Shown here piece by piece: positions 6,421 to 13,811 of a DNA stretch of 37,859 bases. The translations under genes and the position numbers were made by a program. Below the pieces are notes generated by a model. The model ran no database searches and was not told where the DNA came from. It saw only the letters and a list, made by a program, of their open reading frames with translations. Within the stretch, counting starts at the first letter, position 1. The number at the start of each line of letters is the position of its first letter. The stretch comes from Eggerthellaceae bacterium (GTDB lineage Bacteria > Actinomycetota > Coriobacteriia > Coriobacteriales > Eggerthellaceae). Location of the stretch: NCBI GenBank assembly GCA_030524475.1, contig JAUNGO010000018.1, positions 1-37,859 on the forward strand. The letters are read 5' to 3'.

Positions 6421-9048
6421 CTAGTGCGCCTCCGCCCACGTGGGACCCCACGAGGCGTCCACCACGAGCGGCACGTTGAGCTCCACGACGTTTTCCATCA
6501 CGTCGCGCACCATCGCAGACAAACGCTCGACCTCGCCCTCGGGCACGCTGAAGTCCAGCTCGTCGTGCACCTGAAGCATCAGGCGCGCCGCAAACTGCTC
6601 GTCGTGCAAGCGGCGCATCACCTCGTTCATCGCCATCTTGATGATGTCGGCGGCGCTGCCTTGCATGGGGTGGTTCATGGCCGTGCGCTCGCCGAAGCCG
6701 CGCTGCTGGGCGTTGCGCGCGCGCAGCTCGGGGATATGGCGCTTGCGGCCGAACATCGTCTCGGCGAAGCCCGTCTCCTTCGCGCGCGCCACCGTCTCGT
6801 CGAGGTAGGTGCGCACGCCGGGGTATGCCTCGAAGTAGCGGTCGATCATGTCCTTCGCCTCGCCGAAGGGGATGTCGAGGCTTTGCGCCAGCCCAAAGGC
6901 CTGCTGCCCGTACACGATGCCGAAGTTCACCGCCTTCGCGCGGCTGCGCAGCTGCGGCGTGACCTCCTCGACCGGCAGCCCGAACACGCGCGCCGCCGTC
7001 GAGGCGTGGAAGTCGGCGCCCGAGTTGAACGCCGCCACCAAATGCTCGTCGCCCGACAGGTGCGCCAGCAGCCGAAGCTCGATCTGCGAATAGTCGGCCG
7101 ACAAGAACACCTCGCCCTCGCGCAGAGGGACGAACGCCGAGCGAATCTGGCGCCCGAAGTCGGTGCGCACGGGGATGTTCTGCAAGTTGGGGTCCGACGA
7201 GGACAGGCGCCCCGTGGTGGTCACCGTCTCGTTGAACTGGGTGTGAACGCGCCCGTCGCCCGCGCGCATGCGCGGCAGCGCGTCGATGTAGGTCGACTTG
7301 ATCTTCGCAAGCTCACGATAGCGCAGCACGAGCGCCGGCAGGTCGTGTACCTTCGCCAGCTCCTTGAGCACGCTCGCGTCGGTCGAGTATCCGCGCTGGT
7401 TCTTCTTCAGCGGCTTTAAGCCCAGCACCTCGAACAGGATGTGCGCCAGCTGCTTGGGCGAGTCTATGTTGAACGGCTCGCCCGCCAGCGCGTGAATCTG
7501 CTCGACCAGCCCGTCGAGCTCGCTTTGCGTGCGCGCCCCGATCTCGGCCAGCCGCGCGCAGTCGAGCGCGGCGCCCGTGCGCTCCATGCACGCGAGCACT
7601 CCCACCAACGGCAAGTCGATGTCGTCGTACACGCGCGCCGAGCCGTCGCGCTCAAGCGCCGCGCGCAGCGGGTCGACCAGCATGCGCACGGCAGCGGCCT
7701 CAAGCGCCACGCGCGCAACGTCGTCTTTCGCCTCGGGCAGCGCACCGCCCATGTGCTCCTCGCACAGGCTCTCGACGGTATGGGTCGACGTCGACGAGTT
7801 CAACACGTAGCCCGCAAGCGCCACGTCGAACGCACGCATAGAAAGCACCTCGGGCGCGTCGACCAACGCCCTCTCGGCGGTATCATTCGGGAACACGTAG
7901 CGCAGCGCCGCCTTCGCGTCGGCAGCCGCGAACGTCCCCTCGCGCACCACGCGCGCGAACAGCTCGAGCGCGTCGTCGCCTTCAAGCACGCCCGTGCCCT
8001 CCGACGTCGAGAACGCCGCCGTCACGCTCGGCTCGAAAAGGGACGCCTGCTCGGGCGTCGCGAACGCCACGCCGACGACCTCGCCGCGCCCAAGGGCCGC
8101 CTCGACCACGCCCACGCCCTGCTCCCCTTGCAGCACCGGGGCGGGGTCGACCTCCACCTCGGGACGCGCCGCCTCCGCGCCCACCAGCTTCAGCACGCGC
8201 GTGAGCGGGCTCACGAGCGCGTATTTCCCGAACGCCTCCCCAACGGCGTCCACGTCGAACGCGGGGAAGCTCGCGCCCTCCACGTCCAACTCGAAGTCGA
8301 GGTCGGTCACGATGGTGGCGATGCGGCGGCTCAGAAACGCCATGTCCTGGTTGTTGCGCAGGTTCTCAAGCTGCTTGCCCTTGAGCTCACCCAAGTTATC
8401 GTAGACGCCCTGCATCGTGCCGAAGCGCTGCAGCAGCTTGGAAGCCGATTTCGGACCGATGCCGGGCACGCCAGGAATGTTGTCGGAGCTGTCGCCCATA
8501 AGCCCCAGGTAGTCGGGAAACTGCTCGGGCGTGACGCCGTACTTCTCGTACACCTCCGCCGGGCCGAAAATTACCACGTCGGTGATGCCTTTTTTGGTGG
8601 TCACGATATGCGTGAGCTCGGTTGCCAGCTGGCAGGCGTCCTTGTCGCCGGTGACGAGCAGCGTCTCGTAGCCAAGCGCCTCGTCGCGCGCCGCCACCGT
8701 GCCCAAGATGTCGTCGCCTTCCCAGCCGGGCACCTTCACGACCGGCACGCCCATGCTCTCAAGCAGCTCCTCGATCACGGGGAACTGAACTCGCAGCTCC
8801 TCGTCCATCGGCGGGCGCTGCGCCTTGTACGTGCCGAGCTCCTCGATGCGGAACTGCGGCTTGCCCGCGTCGAACGCGCACACCACCGCGTCGGGAGAAG
8901 CCGTTTCCACGAACTTGCAGAACATCGACATGAAGCCGAACACGGCGCCCGTCGGCGTGCCGTCCGGCGCGTTCATGGGCGTTTGGATGGCATGGTAGGC
9001 GCGGTGCATCAGCGAGTTGCCGTCGATGACGGCTATCTTTTTGGGCAT
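6421..9048 (-). CDS. polA: DNA polymerase I
   Basis: 875 residues. The N-terminal 5'-3' exonuclease (1-290) has AVIDGNSLMHRAYHA, GDKDACQL and GVPGIGPKSA (H3TH). The middle 3'-5' exonuclease-like region (about 300-490) shows no clear DxE catalytic triad and looks inactive, as in many actinobacterial and Taq-type enzymes. The polymerase (500-875) carries motif A DYSQIELRLLAHLSGDE, motif B RSRAKAVNFGIVYG and motif C QVHDELDF. The gene fills gaps in repair and matures Okazaki fragments, so it works with ligA. The ATG at 9048 has AAGGAA upstream. Hairpin elements E1 and E2 flank it with their terminal hairpins facing the gene. Confidence 0.97.
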   Translation of the reverse strand: MPKKIAVIDGNSLMHRAYHAIQTPMNAPDGTPTGAVFGFMSMFCKFVETASPDAVVCAFDAGKPQFRIEELGTYKAQRPPMDEELRVQFPVIEELLESMGVPVVKVPGWEGDDILGTVAARDEALGYETLLVTGDKDACQLATELTHIVTTKKGITDVVIFGPAEVYEKYGVTPEQFPDYLGLMGDSSDNIPGVPGIGPKSASKLLQRFGTMQGVYDNLGELKGKQLENLRNNQDMAFLSRRIATIVTDLDFELDVEGASFPAFDVDAVGEAFGKYALVSPLTRVLKLVGAEAARPEVEVDPAPVLQGEQGVGVVEAALGRGEVVGVAFATPEQASLFEPSVTAAFSTSEGTGVLEGDDALELFARVVREGTFAAADAKAALRYVFPNDTAERALVDAPEVLSMRAFDVALAGYVLNSSTSTHTVESLCEEHMGGALPEAKDDVARVALEAAAVRMLVDPLRAALERDGSARVYDDIDLPLVGVLACMERTGAALDCARLAEIGARTQSELDGLVEQIHALAGEPFNIDSPKQLAHILFEVLGLKPLKKNQRGYSTDASVLKELAKVHDLPALVLRYRELAKIKSTYIDALPRMRAGDGRVHTQFNETVTTTGRLSSSDPNLQNIPVRTDFGRQIRSAFVPLREGEVFLSADYSQIELRLLAHLSGDEHLVAAFNSGADFHASTAARVFGLPVEEVTPQLRSRAKAVNFGIVYGQQAFGLAQSLDIPFGEAKDMIDRYFEAYPGVRTYLDETVARAKETGFAETMFGRKRHIPELRARNAQQRGFGERTAMNHPMQGSAADIIKMAMNEVMRRLHDEQFAARLMLQVHDELDFSVPEGEVERLSAMVRDVMENVVELNVPLVVDASWGPTWAEAH

Positions 9049-9104
9049 GGGGATTCCTTATCACGCGACAACGTATAGCATACGCAAAAGTATAACGCAT
9101 TGGA

Positions 9105-9255
9105 GTTCCGCCGTTGCTAACGCAACAGCGGAACCACTCGACGCTGCGAAGCGCCAAGGCGCCCATCCTTGCCGCTCCGAGCATTCGTCGCGTACCGAAG
9201 TACGCTTCCTCATGCTCTCACGGCCATTATGGGCGCCTTGGCGCTTCTCGCTGAC
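9105..9255 (-). repeat. Structured intergenic element E2 (subfamily B)
   Basis: Read on the minus strand, it opens with GTCAGCGAG (9255-9247). A 19-bp perfect stem follows (9229-9247 with 9148-9166). The inner part has GCCG/CGGC, then the loop UGA opposite GGAG, then GAGCAT/ATGCTC, then the asymmetric loop GAGGAA opposite GACGA, then GCGTAC/GTACGC capped by a UUCG tetraloop. The element closes with GCAGCGTC and a 13-bp hairpin (9105-9117 with 9122-9134) containing one G.U pair. It lies between the glnR-like gene and polA. The remaining 9049-9104 probably holds the polA promoter (TATACT-like), but no convincing -35 is seen. Confidence 0.8.
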
Positions 9256-9288
9256 TTATGCTCAACCCGCGGGAACAACTTACGCAAC

Positions 9289-9405
9289 CTGCGGGGCGAC
9301 GGGTGGCGTTCACCAAGCGAGTTCCGCAGCGACGCGAAAAGCCCAGTGGGCTTTCGCCAAAGCGAGGACTGTTCGAGCGACTGAACGCCACCCGTCGCCC
9401 CGCAG
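9289..9405. repeat. Structured element E3: 24-bp perfect inverted repeat with structured loop
   Basis: Arms 9289-9312 and 9382-9405 are perfect reverse complements over 24 nt. The 69-nt interior holds a GCGAAAAGCCC/GGGCTTTCGC hairpin (one bulge) with the loop AGT, plus a possible GTTC/GGAC and CGC/GCG helix. It lacks the GTCAGCGAG end of E1/E2. It ends 4 nt from the stop of the glnR-like gene, so it could shape that 3' end, but there is no U-run. Confidence 0.75.
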
Positions 9406-9409
9406 CCCC

Positions 9410-10084
9410 CTAGGCGTTCCAGAGATACCCTACGCCGCGCACGGTTTCCAGGCGTTGCGCCAGATCAGGACCGAGCTTGGCGCGCACGCGACGCACGTGC
9501 ACGTCGACCGTGCGGCTGCCTCCGTAGTAGTCGAACCCCCACACACGGCGCAGCAGCGCGTCGCGCGAGTACGTGCGGCCAGGATGCGTCACCAAAAACG
9601 CCAACAGCGCGTATTCCAAGTACGTGAGGTCGAGCGGCTCTCCCCCCACCTTCACCTGGTAGGTGGCAAGGTTGATGGTCATGTTGTCGACCGTGATGAA
9701 GTCGGAAGTCGAGCTTTCGTTGCCCGGCCACAGAAGCTGGCGGATGCGCGCCGCGCACTCGGCGGCGCTCGCGCCGTGCACCACGAAGTCGGACTTCACC
9801 TGCACGGGCAGACGGAAATCGGAAAGCTGCTCCTCGTTCACGATCACGAGCATCGACGCCGAGCCGTCTTCCACCAGCATCGCCTCGGCCTGCGCCACGT
9901 TGGCGAGCGCGTCGCCGCGCGCCTCGTAAATCACCAGGTCGTGGCTCGGATGCGTGGAAAGCAGCTTTTTGAACTGCACCGACGAGCCAGCTGCCACGTC
10001 GACGTCGAAGCCCGAGAGCACCTGCTGGAACTTATGCGCGTTGTCAAGGCTGTCCGCGATGAAGATAACCGTCTTGCGCTGCAT
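9410..10084 (-). CDS. GlnR-like orphan OmpR-family transcriptional regulator
   Basis: 224 residues. A receiver-like domain (1-115) is followed by an OmpR/PhoB winged helix (about 130-224). The DNA-binding half contains LDLTYLEYALLAFL, VWGFDYYGGSRTVDVHV and TVRGVGYLWNA, which closely resemble actinobacterial GlnR. The phosphoacceptor position reads E54 (LVIYEARGD) where GlnR and others have Asp, and the usual acidic pair and Lys are not clear. It probably does not need phosphorylation. The start ATG at 10084 lies 2 nt after the glnA stop, so the genes are co-transcribed and probably coupled. No histidine kinase is nearby. Control of nitrogen assimilation is inferred from resemblance and position. 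Confidence 0.82.
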   Translation of the reverse strand: MQRKTVIFIADSLDNAHKFQQVLSGFDVDVAAGSSVQFKKLLSTHPSHDLVIYEARGDALANVAQAEAMLVEDGSASMLVIVNEEQLSDFRLPVQVKSDFVVHGASAAECAARIRQLLWPGNESSTSDFITVDNMTINLATYQVKVGGEPLDLTYLEYALLAFLVTHPGRTYSRDALLRRVWGFDYYGGSRTVDVHVRRVRAKLGPDLAQRLETVRGVGYLWNA

Positions 10085-10086
10085 GG

Positions 10087-11430
10087 CTACAACACCGCCA
10101 AACAACGGTCAAGCTCCCACGGCGTTACAATGCCTTGGTACTCGCGCCACTCGGCGCGCTTGGCCTCGACCAGGTAGCTGTGGATGTGCTCGCCGAGGGT
10201 TTCGCGCATAAGCTCGCTTTCGGCGAAAAGCTCCACCGCCTCGCCGAGCGTCTCGGGCAAAACACCCACGCCGCCGTCTCGTATGCCCTGCTGGGAGTGC
10301 ACGAACAAGTTGTGGTCCTCGGTCGGCGGCACCAGCTCGAGCTCGTCTTCGATGCCCTTGAGCCCCGCCGCGAGCATCACGGCAAACGCGAGGTAGGGGT
10401 TCGCCGCCGGGTCGGGGCTGCGCAACTCCACGCGGCACGCCTCCTCGCGGTCGGGGCGGTACCCCGGCACGCGCACGAGCGTCGATCGGTTGCGCTGCGA
10501 CCACGAGAGGTACGTGGGCGCCTCGTTTCCGCTGGCAAGGCGCTTGTAGGAGTTCACGTACTGGTTCGTGACCACGCTGAACTCCGGCGCATACTTCAAA
10601 AGCCCGGCGATGTAGTGCTTCGCCACGTCGGAGAGATGGTATCCCCACGGGTCGTTCTCGTCGAAAAACGCGTTGTTGCCGTCGAGGTCGAACAGGCTTT
10701 GGTGCACGTGCATGCCGTTGCCGGGCGCGTCAGGCATGGGCTTGGGCATGAACGACGCATACACGCCGTGCTTGAGCGCGATCTCCTTCACCACCAGCTT
10801 GTACGTCATCACCGCGTCGGCCATCGCCAGCGCGTCGGCGTAGCGCAGGTCGATCTCGTGCTGCGAGGGGCCCATCTCGTGATGCGAGTATTCCACGGGA
10901 ATGCCCATCTTCTCAAGCGTGAGCACCGTGTCGCGGCGCAGGTCGCTCGCGTAGTCGAGCGAAGTGAGGTCGAAATAGCTGCCGCGGTCGAGAACCTCGG
11001 TGTCGCTTGCGTCCTTGAAGTAGAAAAACTCCAGCTCAGGACCAACGTTGAACACAAACCCCGCATCGGTTGCCTTTTGAACCACGCGCTTGAGCACGTG
11101 TCGCGGGTCGCCCTCGAAGGGACGCCCGTCCGGCGTCTTGATGCTGCAGAACATGCGCGCGACGGCGTTTGACTCCGGACGCCACGGCAGAACCTGGAAG
11201 GTCGACGCGTCGGGAAACGCCAGCATGTCCGACTCCTGCGTTTTGGAGAAGCCCTCGATGCAGCTGCCGTCGAATCCCATGCCGTCGGCGAAGGCGTTTT
11301 CCAGCTCGCCCGGCACCACGGCGAACGACTTCATGTTGCCGAGCACGTCGGTGAACCAAAACCGCACGAAATGCACGTCGCGGCTCTTCACCGTTTTCAG
11401 CACGAAATCTTGCTCCGGGTTGCTGACCAT
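10087..11430 (-). CDS. glnA: Type I glutamine synthetase (GSI-alpha type)
   Basis: 447 residues, the short GSI-alpha length. It condenses glutamate and ammonia with ATP. Visible motifs are GFDGSCIEGF, the metal-binding GPELEFFYF, GPSQHEIDLRYADAL and NGMHVHQSL, the catalytic stretch SGNEAPTYLSWSQRNRS, and VELRSPDPAANPYLAFAVML. In the position where GSI-beta enzymes carry the adenylylated Tyr, the sequence reads HNLFVHS, so Phe replaces Tyr and that control is absent. The ATG at 11430 has AGGGAGG upstream. It is followed directly by the glnR-like gene. Its promoter region carries a paired GTnAC site. Confidence 0.96.
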   Translation of the reverse strand: MVSNPEQDFVLKTVKSRDVHFVRFWFTDVLGNMKSFAVVPGELENAFADGMGFDGSCIEGFSKTQESDMLAFPDASTFQVLPWRPESNAVARMFCSIKTPDGRPFEGDPRHVLKRVVQKATDAGFVFNVGPELEFFYFKDASDTEVLDRGSYFDLTSLDYASDLRRDTVLTLEKMGIPVEYSHHEMGPSQHEIDLRYADALAMADAVMTYKLVVKEIALKHGVYASFMPKPMPDAPGNGMHVHQSLFDLDGNNAFFDENDPWGYHLSDVAKHYIAGLLKYAPEFSVVTNQYVNSYKRLASGNEAPTYLSWSQRNRSTLVRVPGYRPDREEACRVELRSPDPAANPYLAFAVMLAAGLKGIEDELELVPPTEDHNLFVHSQQGIRDGGVGVLPETLGEAVELFAESELMRETLGEHIHSYLVEAKRAEWREYQGIVTPWELDRCLAVL

Positions 11431-11465
11431 GGCCGTCCTCCCTTTTCCGAAAAACCTAAAGCCCT

Positions 11466-11496
11466 ATTATAGCGGGCATTGTTACGGAAGGGTTAC
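11466..11496 (-). promoter_or_regulatory. glnA promoter with GlnR-box-like operator
   Basis: On the minus strand TATAAT (11466-11471) serves as -10. No -35 hexamer is recognisable. Two GTAAC half-sites (11492-11496 and 11481-11485) sit exactly 11 bp apart where the -35 should be. Known actinobacterial GlnR boxes use GTnAC half-sites with 6-nt gaps. Activation by the downstream regulator is inferred. Confidence 0.6.
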
Positions 11497-11561
11497 GACG
11501 AACACGAGGACACGTCCCCGCGTTCGTCTCCGCGTTCGCCGCTTGTCGCATTGTCAGCACA

Positions 11562-11599
11562 ACGAAAAGGGCCCGCTCCTCAATCGGAGCGAGCCCTTC
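11562..11599 (-). terminator. Rho-independent terminator of rpmE
   Basis: On the minus strand GGGCTCGCTCC pairs with GGAGCGGGCCC around GATTGA, with TTTTCGTT after it. One mismatched pair. It separates rpmE from glnA. Confidence 0.85.
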
Positions 11600-11632
11600 A
11601 TGTCACCATGTCGAAAAGCGACGATGCGCGCT

Positions 11633-12037
11633 TTACGCCTCGGCGTTCTCCTCGGCGGCGGGAGCCTCGACGGCTTCCTCGGTCGCAGCCTCGGCAGGAG
11701 CCGCAGCAGCCTCGGCCTCGGCCTTCGCGGCCTCCTCGGCGGCCTTCTTGGCGTAAGCGGCGGCGCGCTCGGCCTTCTTGGCGGCCTTTTCCTCACGCTC
11801 GGCCTTCTTGGCGGCCTCGCGCTCGGCGACCTTCTCCTTCGCGGAGCCGAAGCGATCGGCAAAGCGCTGGACGCGTCCGCCAGTGTCGATCAGCTTCTGG
11901 GTGCCGGTGTAGAACGGGTGGCACACGTTGCAGATGTCGATCCTGAGCTCGGGCTTGGTGGAACGGGTGGTGAAGGTGTTGCCGCAGCTGCACTTCACGA
12001 CGCATTCGACGTAATCCGGGTGGATTCCTTGTTTCAT
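11633..12037 (-). CDS. rpmE: 50S ribosomal protein L31 with long acidic/Ala tail
   Basis: 134 residues. The first 70 are a standard zinc-type L31: [11 protein letters not shown]16/C18 in KCSCGNTF and C36/C39 in [11 protein letters not shown], then [14 protein letters not shown]. Residues 70-134 are a low-complexity Lys/Glu/Ala tail, about as long as the protein itself, ending in AAEENAEA. L31 bridges the ribosomal subunits, so the tail would hang from the ribosome surface. The ATG at 12037 follows AAGGAG-like purines. It is a single-gene unit with its own promoter, leader and terminator. Confidence 0.95.
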   Translation of the reverse strand: MKQGIHPDYVECVVKCSCGNTFTTRSTKPELRIDICNVCHPFYTGTQKLIDTGGRVQRFADRFGSAKEKVAEREAAKKAEREEKAAKKAERAAAYAKKAAEEAAKAEAEAAAAPAEAATEEAVEAPAAEENAEA

Positions 12038-12066
12038 GGTTGTTTCACTCCTTGTGGGTTCTCTTC

Positions 12067-12110
12067 CCTTGGTTTCCGACCAAGGTTAGCGCCTTGGTTT
12101 CCGACCAAGG
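12067..12110 (-). promoter_or_regulatory. Tandem-hairpin leader of rpmE
   Basis: Two identical 19-nt hairpins (12067-12085 and 12092-12110) lie 6 nt apart in the 5' UTR. Each has stem CCTTGG/CCAAGG and, on the mRNA strand, the loop TCGGAAA. L31 autoregulatory leaders are known in several phyla, and I recall a Coriobacteria class being described. This is a likely member, though I cannot check it against a model. Confidence 0.7.
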
Positions 12111-12126
12111 CAAGACAAGCTTTTAT

Positions 12127-12154
12127 ATGATACCAAAGCGAACAAAGAATGCAA
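12127..12154 (-). promoter_or_regulatory. Promoter of rpmE
   Basis: TTGCAT (12149-12154) and TATCAT (12127-12132) on the minus strand are separated by 16 bp. The start would fall just before the first leader hairpin. Confidence 0.65.
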
Positions 12155-12167
12155 CAACTTTATCGGA

Positions 12168-12200
12168 AATGTGACAAATGACCTGTCCCTTTGTCACATT
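12168..12200. repeat. REP-like inverted repeat
   Basis: AATGTGACAAA (12168-12178) and its exact complement (12190-12200) enclose TGACCTGTCCC. It lies between the dfx terminator and the rpmE promoter. Only one copy is seen in the window. Confidence 0.6.
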
Positions 12201-12204
12201 CAAG

Positions 12205-12237
12205 AAAAAAGTTGGAGGCATAATGCCCCCAACTTTT
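12205..12237 (-). terminator. Terminator of dfx
   Basis: On the minus strand AAGTTGG, GGCAT, ATGCC and CCAACTT form a long stem with one mismatch, followed by TTTTTT. It begins 31 bp after the dfx stop. Confidence 0.85.
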
Positions 12238-12267
12238 CATCCGAGACGTTGGTTTCGACTCGCGGAA

Positions 12268-12648
12268 CTACAGATTCGCCACCCAAAGCCCGTGCAGGTT
12301 GCAGTACTCGTAAACGGCCACGGCCTTGTCGCCTTCCGCCACCACGAAGTCGGCGGTCGGGGCGTCGGCCGGGGTGAGGGCGCGCACGGCGTAGCCCTTC
12401 TCCGTGACCAGGCAGATGAACTGGATCGAGTGCTCCTCGGTCATGGGATGCTCGACGCTGCCCACCTGCACGTGGACCTGCGCGCCGTCGACGGTCACCT
12501 CAGGCACGTGCTTCTCGCGCGCCGCGTCGACCGAGCCGGCCACCAGCTCGACCATCTGCTCGCCGCAGCACATCATCGGCACGCCGGCGTCGACCACCTT
12601 GAGCGCAATGTTTCCACAATGCTCGCACTTGTAAAACTTAACCTGCAT
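12268..12648 (-). CDS. dfx: Desulfoferrodoxin (superoxide reductase, 2Fe-SOR)
   Basis: 126 residues. It reduces superoxide to peroxide without making oxygen, a typical anaerobe defence. The N-terminal desulforedoxin centre has C8, C11, C27 and C28 (YKCEHCGN, MMCCGEQ). The catalytic iron site is complete: EKHVP (H47), HPMTEEHS (H67, H73) and CNLHG (C116, H119). The ATG at 12648 has AAAAGGAG upstream. It has its own terminator and lies downstream of lgt on the same strand with a 48-bp gap. That gap holds a direct repeat that may be an operator. Confidence 0.96.
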   Translation of the reverse strand: MQVKFYKCEHCGNIALKVVDAGVPMMCCGEQMVELVAGSVDAAREKHVPEVTVDGAQVHVQVGSVEHPMTEEHSIQFICLVTEKGYAVRALTPADAPTADFVVAEGDKAVAVYEYCNLHGLWVANL

Positions 12649-12676
12649 GATGCAACTCCTTTTCTCGTCTGACGAT

Positions 12677-12693
12677 ACTAAATGTTACTAAAT
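12677..12693 (-). promoter_or_regulatory. Direct repeat upstream of dfx, possible operator
   Basis: On the minus strand ATTTAGT occurs twice, at 12687-12693 and 12677-12683, a 10-bp period that puts both on one helix face. It sits 29-45 bp before the dfx start in an AT-rich gap. The second copy runs into TAGTAT, a possible -10. The regulator is unknown. Confidence 0.35.
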
Positions 12694-12696
12694 TTA

Positions 12697-13506
12697 TCAC
12701 ATTTCAGGAAGACCCGTTTGGGGCTTCTTCATGCGAACGGCATAAACGAGCACGCACACGCCCACCACCAGCAGCGGCAGCGAGAGGACTTGCCCCATCG
12801 TGAGCCACCCGCCCCACAGGTATCCTAGCTGAACGTCGGGCTCGCGCACGAATTCGATGGCAAACCGAAACATTCCGTACATAATGAGGAAAATCCCGAA
12901 GAACGTGCCGCGCGGCCGGGGCGGCACGCGCCTTGACAGCGCGTAGAGCACCACAAAGATCACGATGCCCTCGAGCACCGCCTCGTAGAGCTGGGAAGGA
13001 TGCCGCGGCATCGCGCCCGCCGCGCCGCCGAACACCACGCCCCACGCCGCGTCGGTCGGCGCGCCCCACAGCTCGCCGTTCACGAAGTTCGCGCAGCGCC
13101 CGAAGAAAAGCCCCACCGGCGCGGCGATGCAGCCGAGGTCGGCCAGCGTGAGGTACGGGATGTGCGTGAGCTTCGCCGCCGCCACACCCGAGACGAGCGC
13201 GCCGACAAGCCCGCCGTGAAAGCTCATGCCGCCGCGGGTGGTGGCGAAGATCCCAAGCGGGTGCTCCCAGTAGTATCCGTCGCCGTAAAAAAGCACGTAT
13301 CCCAGCCGCGCGCCCACGATCACGCACACGAGAATGGTGAGCAGCGCGTCCTCGTCGACGCGTACCTTCCAGCGGCGCGCCACGCGATAGATGATGAGCG
13401 CCGCGCACGCAAAGCCGAGCACATAGGCGATGCCGTACCAGCGCACGGCAAAAGGCCCGACGGAAAACGCCACCGGGTCGAGGCTTTGATACAGGTCGTT
13501 GAGCAC
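12697..13506 (-). CDS. lgt: Prolipoprotein diacylglyceryl transferase
   Basis: 269 residues with several membrane helices. It adds diacylglycerol to the lipobox Cys of prolipoproteins. The signature GRCANFVNGELWG is intact, as are MSFHGGLVGALVSG and RHPSQLYEAVLEG. The start is taken as GTG at 13506 (first residues read LNDLYQSLDP) because GGGG lies just upstream and the zinc-ribbon stop is only 8 nt away, so the two genes form an operon. The upstream reading to 13707 would overlap that gene and lacks support. Confidence 0.95.
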   Translation of the reverse strand: MLNDLYQSLDPVAFSVGPFAVRWYGIAYVLGFACAALIIYRVARRWKVRVDEDALLTILVCVIVGARLGYVLFYGDGYYWEHPLGIFATTRGGMSFHGGLVGALVSGVAAAKLTHIPYLTLADLGCIAAPVGLFFGRCANFVNGELWGAPTDAAWGVVFGGAAGAMPRHPSQLYEAVLEGIVIFVVLYALSRRVPPRPRGTFFGIFLIMYGMFRFAIEFVREPDVQLGYLWGGWLTMGQVLSLPLLVVGVCVLVYAVRMKKPQTGLPEM

Positions 13507-13514
13507 AAAAACCC

Positions 13515-13730
13515 CTAGTCCAAGCCCATGCCGGCGCCTACCTCGATGGCGGCGAAGCGCACTTCCTCGCGCAAAGCGGACGGAATAGGCTGCAAAGTCG
13601 AAATCTTCTTCGAGCAGCGCGGGCAGCGAAGCGAGAAAAACGCCAAATCGGAACGCAGCACCATCAGAGAGTCGTAAGCGCGCAGGTCGAGGTTGCGCTC
13701 TCCGCACGACGGGCAGGCAAGCACCGGCAC
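13515..13730 (-). CDS. Small zinc-ribbon protein, function unknown
   Basis: 71 residues. Two CxxC knuckles are seen, CPSCGERN near the N-terminus and CPRCSKK near residue 39, the pattern of a zinc ribbon. The rest has no recognisable motif and ends VGAGMGLD. GTG at 13730 is the chosen start because AAGGAGG lies 8 nt before it; the open frame extends further to 13802 without support. A possible promoter (TACAAT on the minus strand, with TTGCGC about 15 bp upstream) lies just before it. It leads into lgt with 8 nt between them. I do not recognise the family. Confidence 0.75.
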   Translation of the reverse strand: MPVLACPSCGERNLDLRAYDSLMVLRSDLAFFSLRCPRCSKKISTLQPIPSALREEVRFAAIEVGAGMGLD

Positions 13731-13811
13731 TTCTCGAACCTCCTTCGCTGATGAAAACGGCTGCGATTTTCTCTCATTGTAGCACGCATGAGACGCGCGC
13801 AAGGGCGCGGC

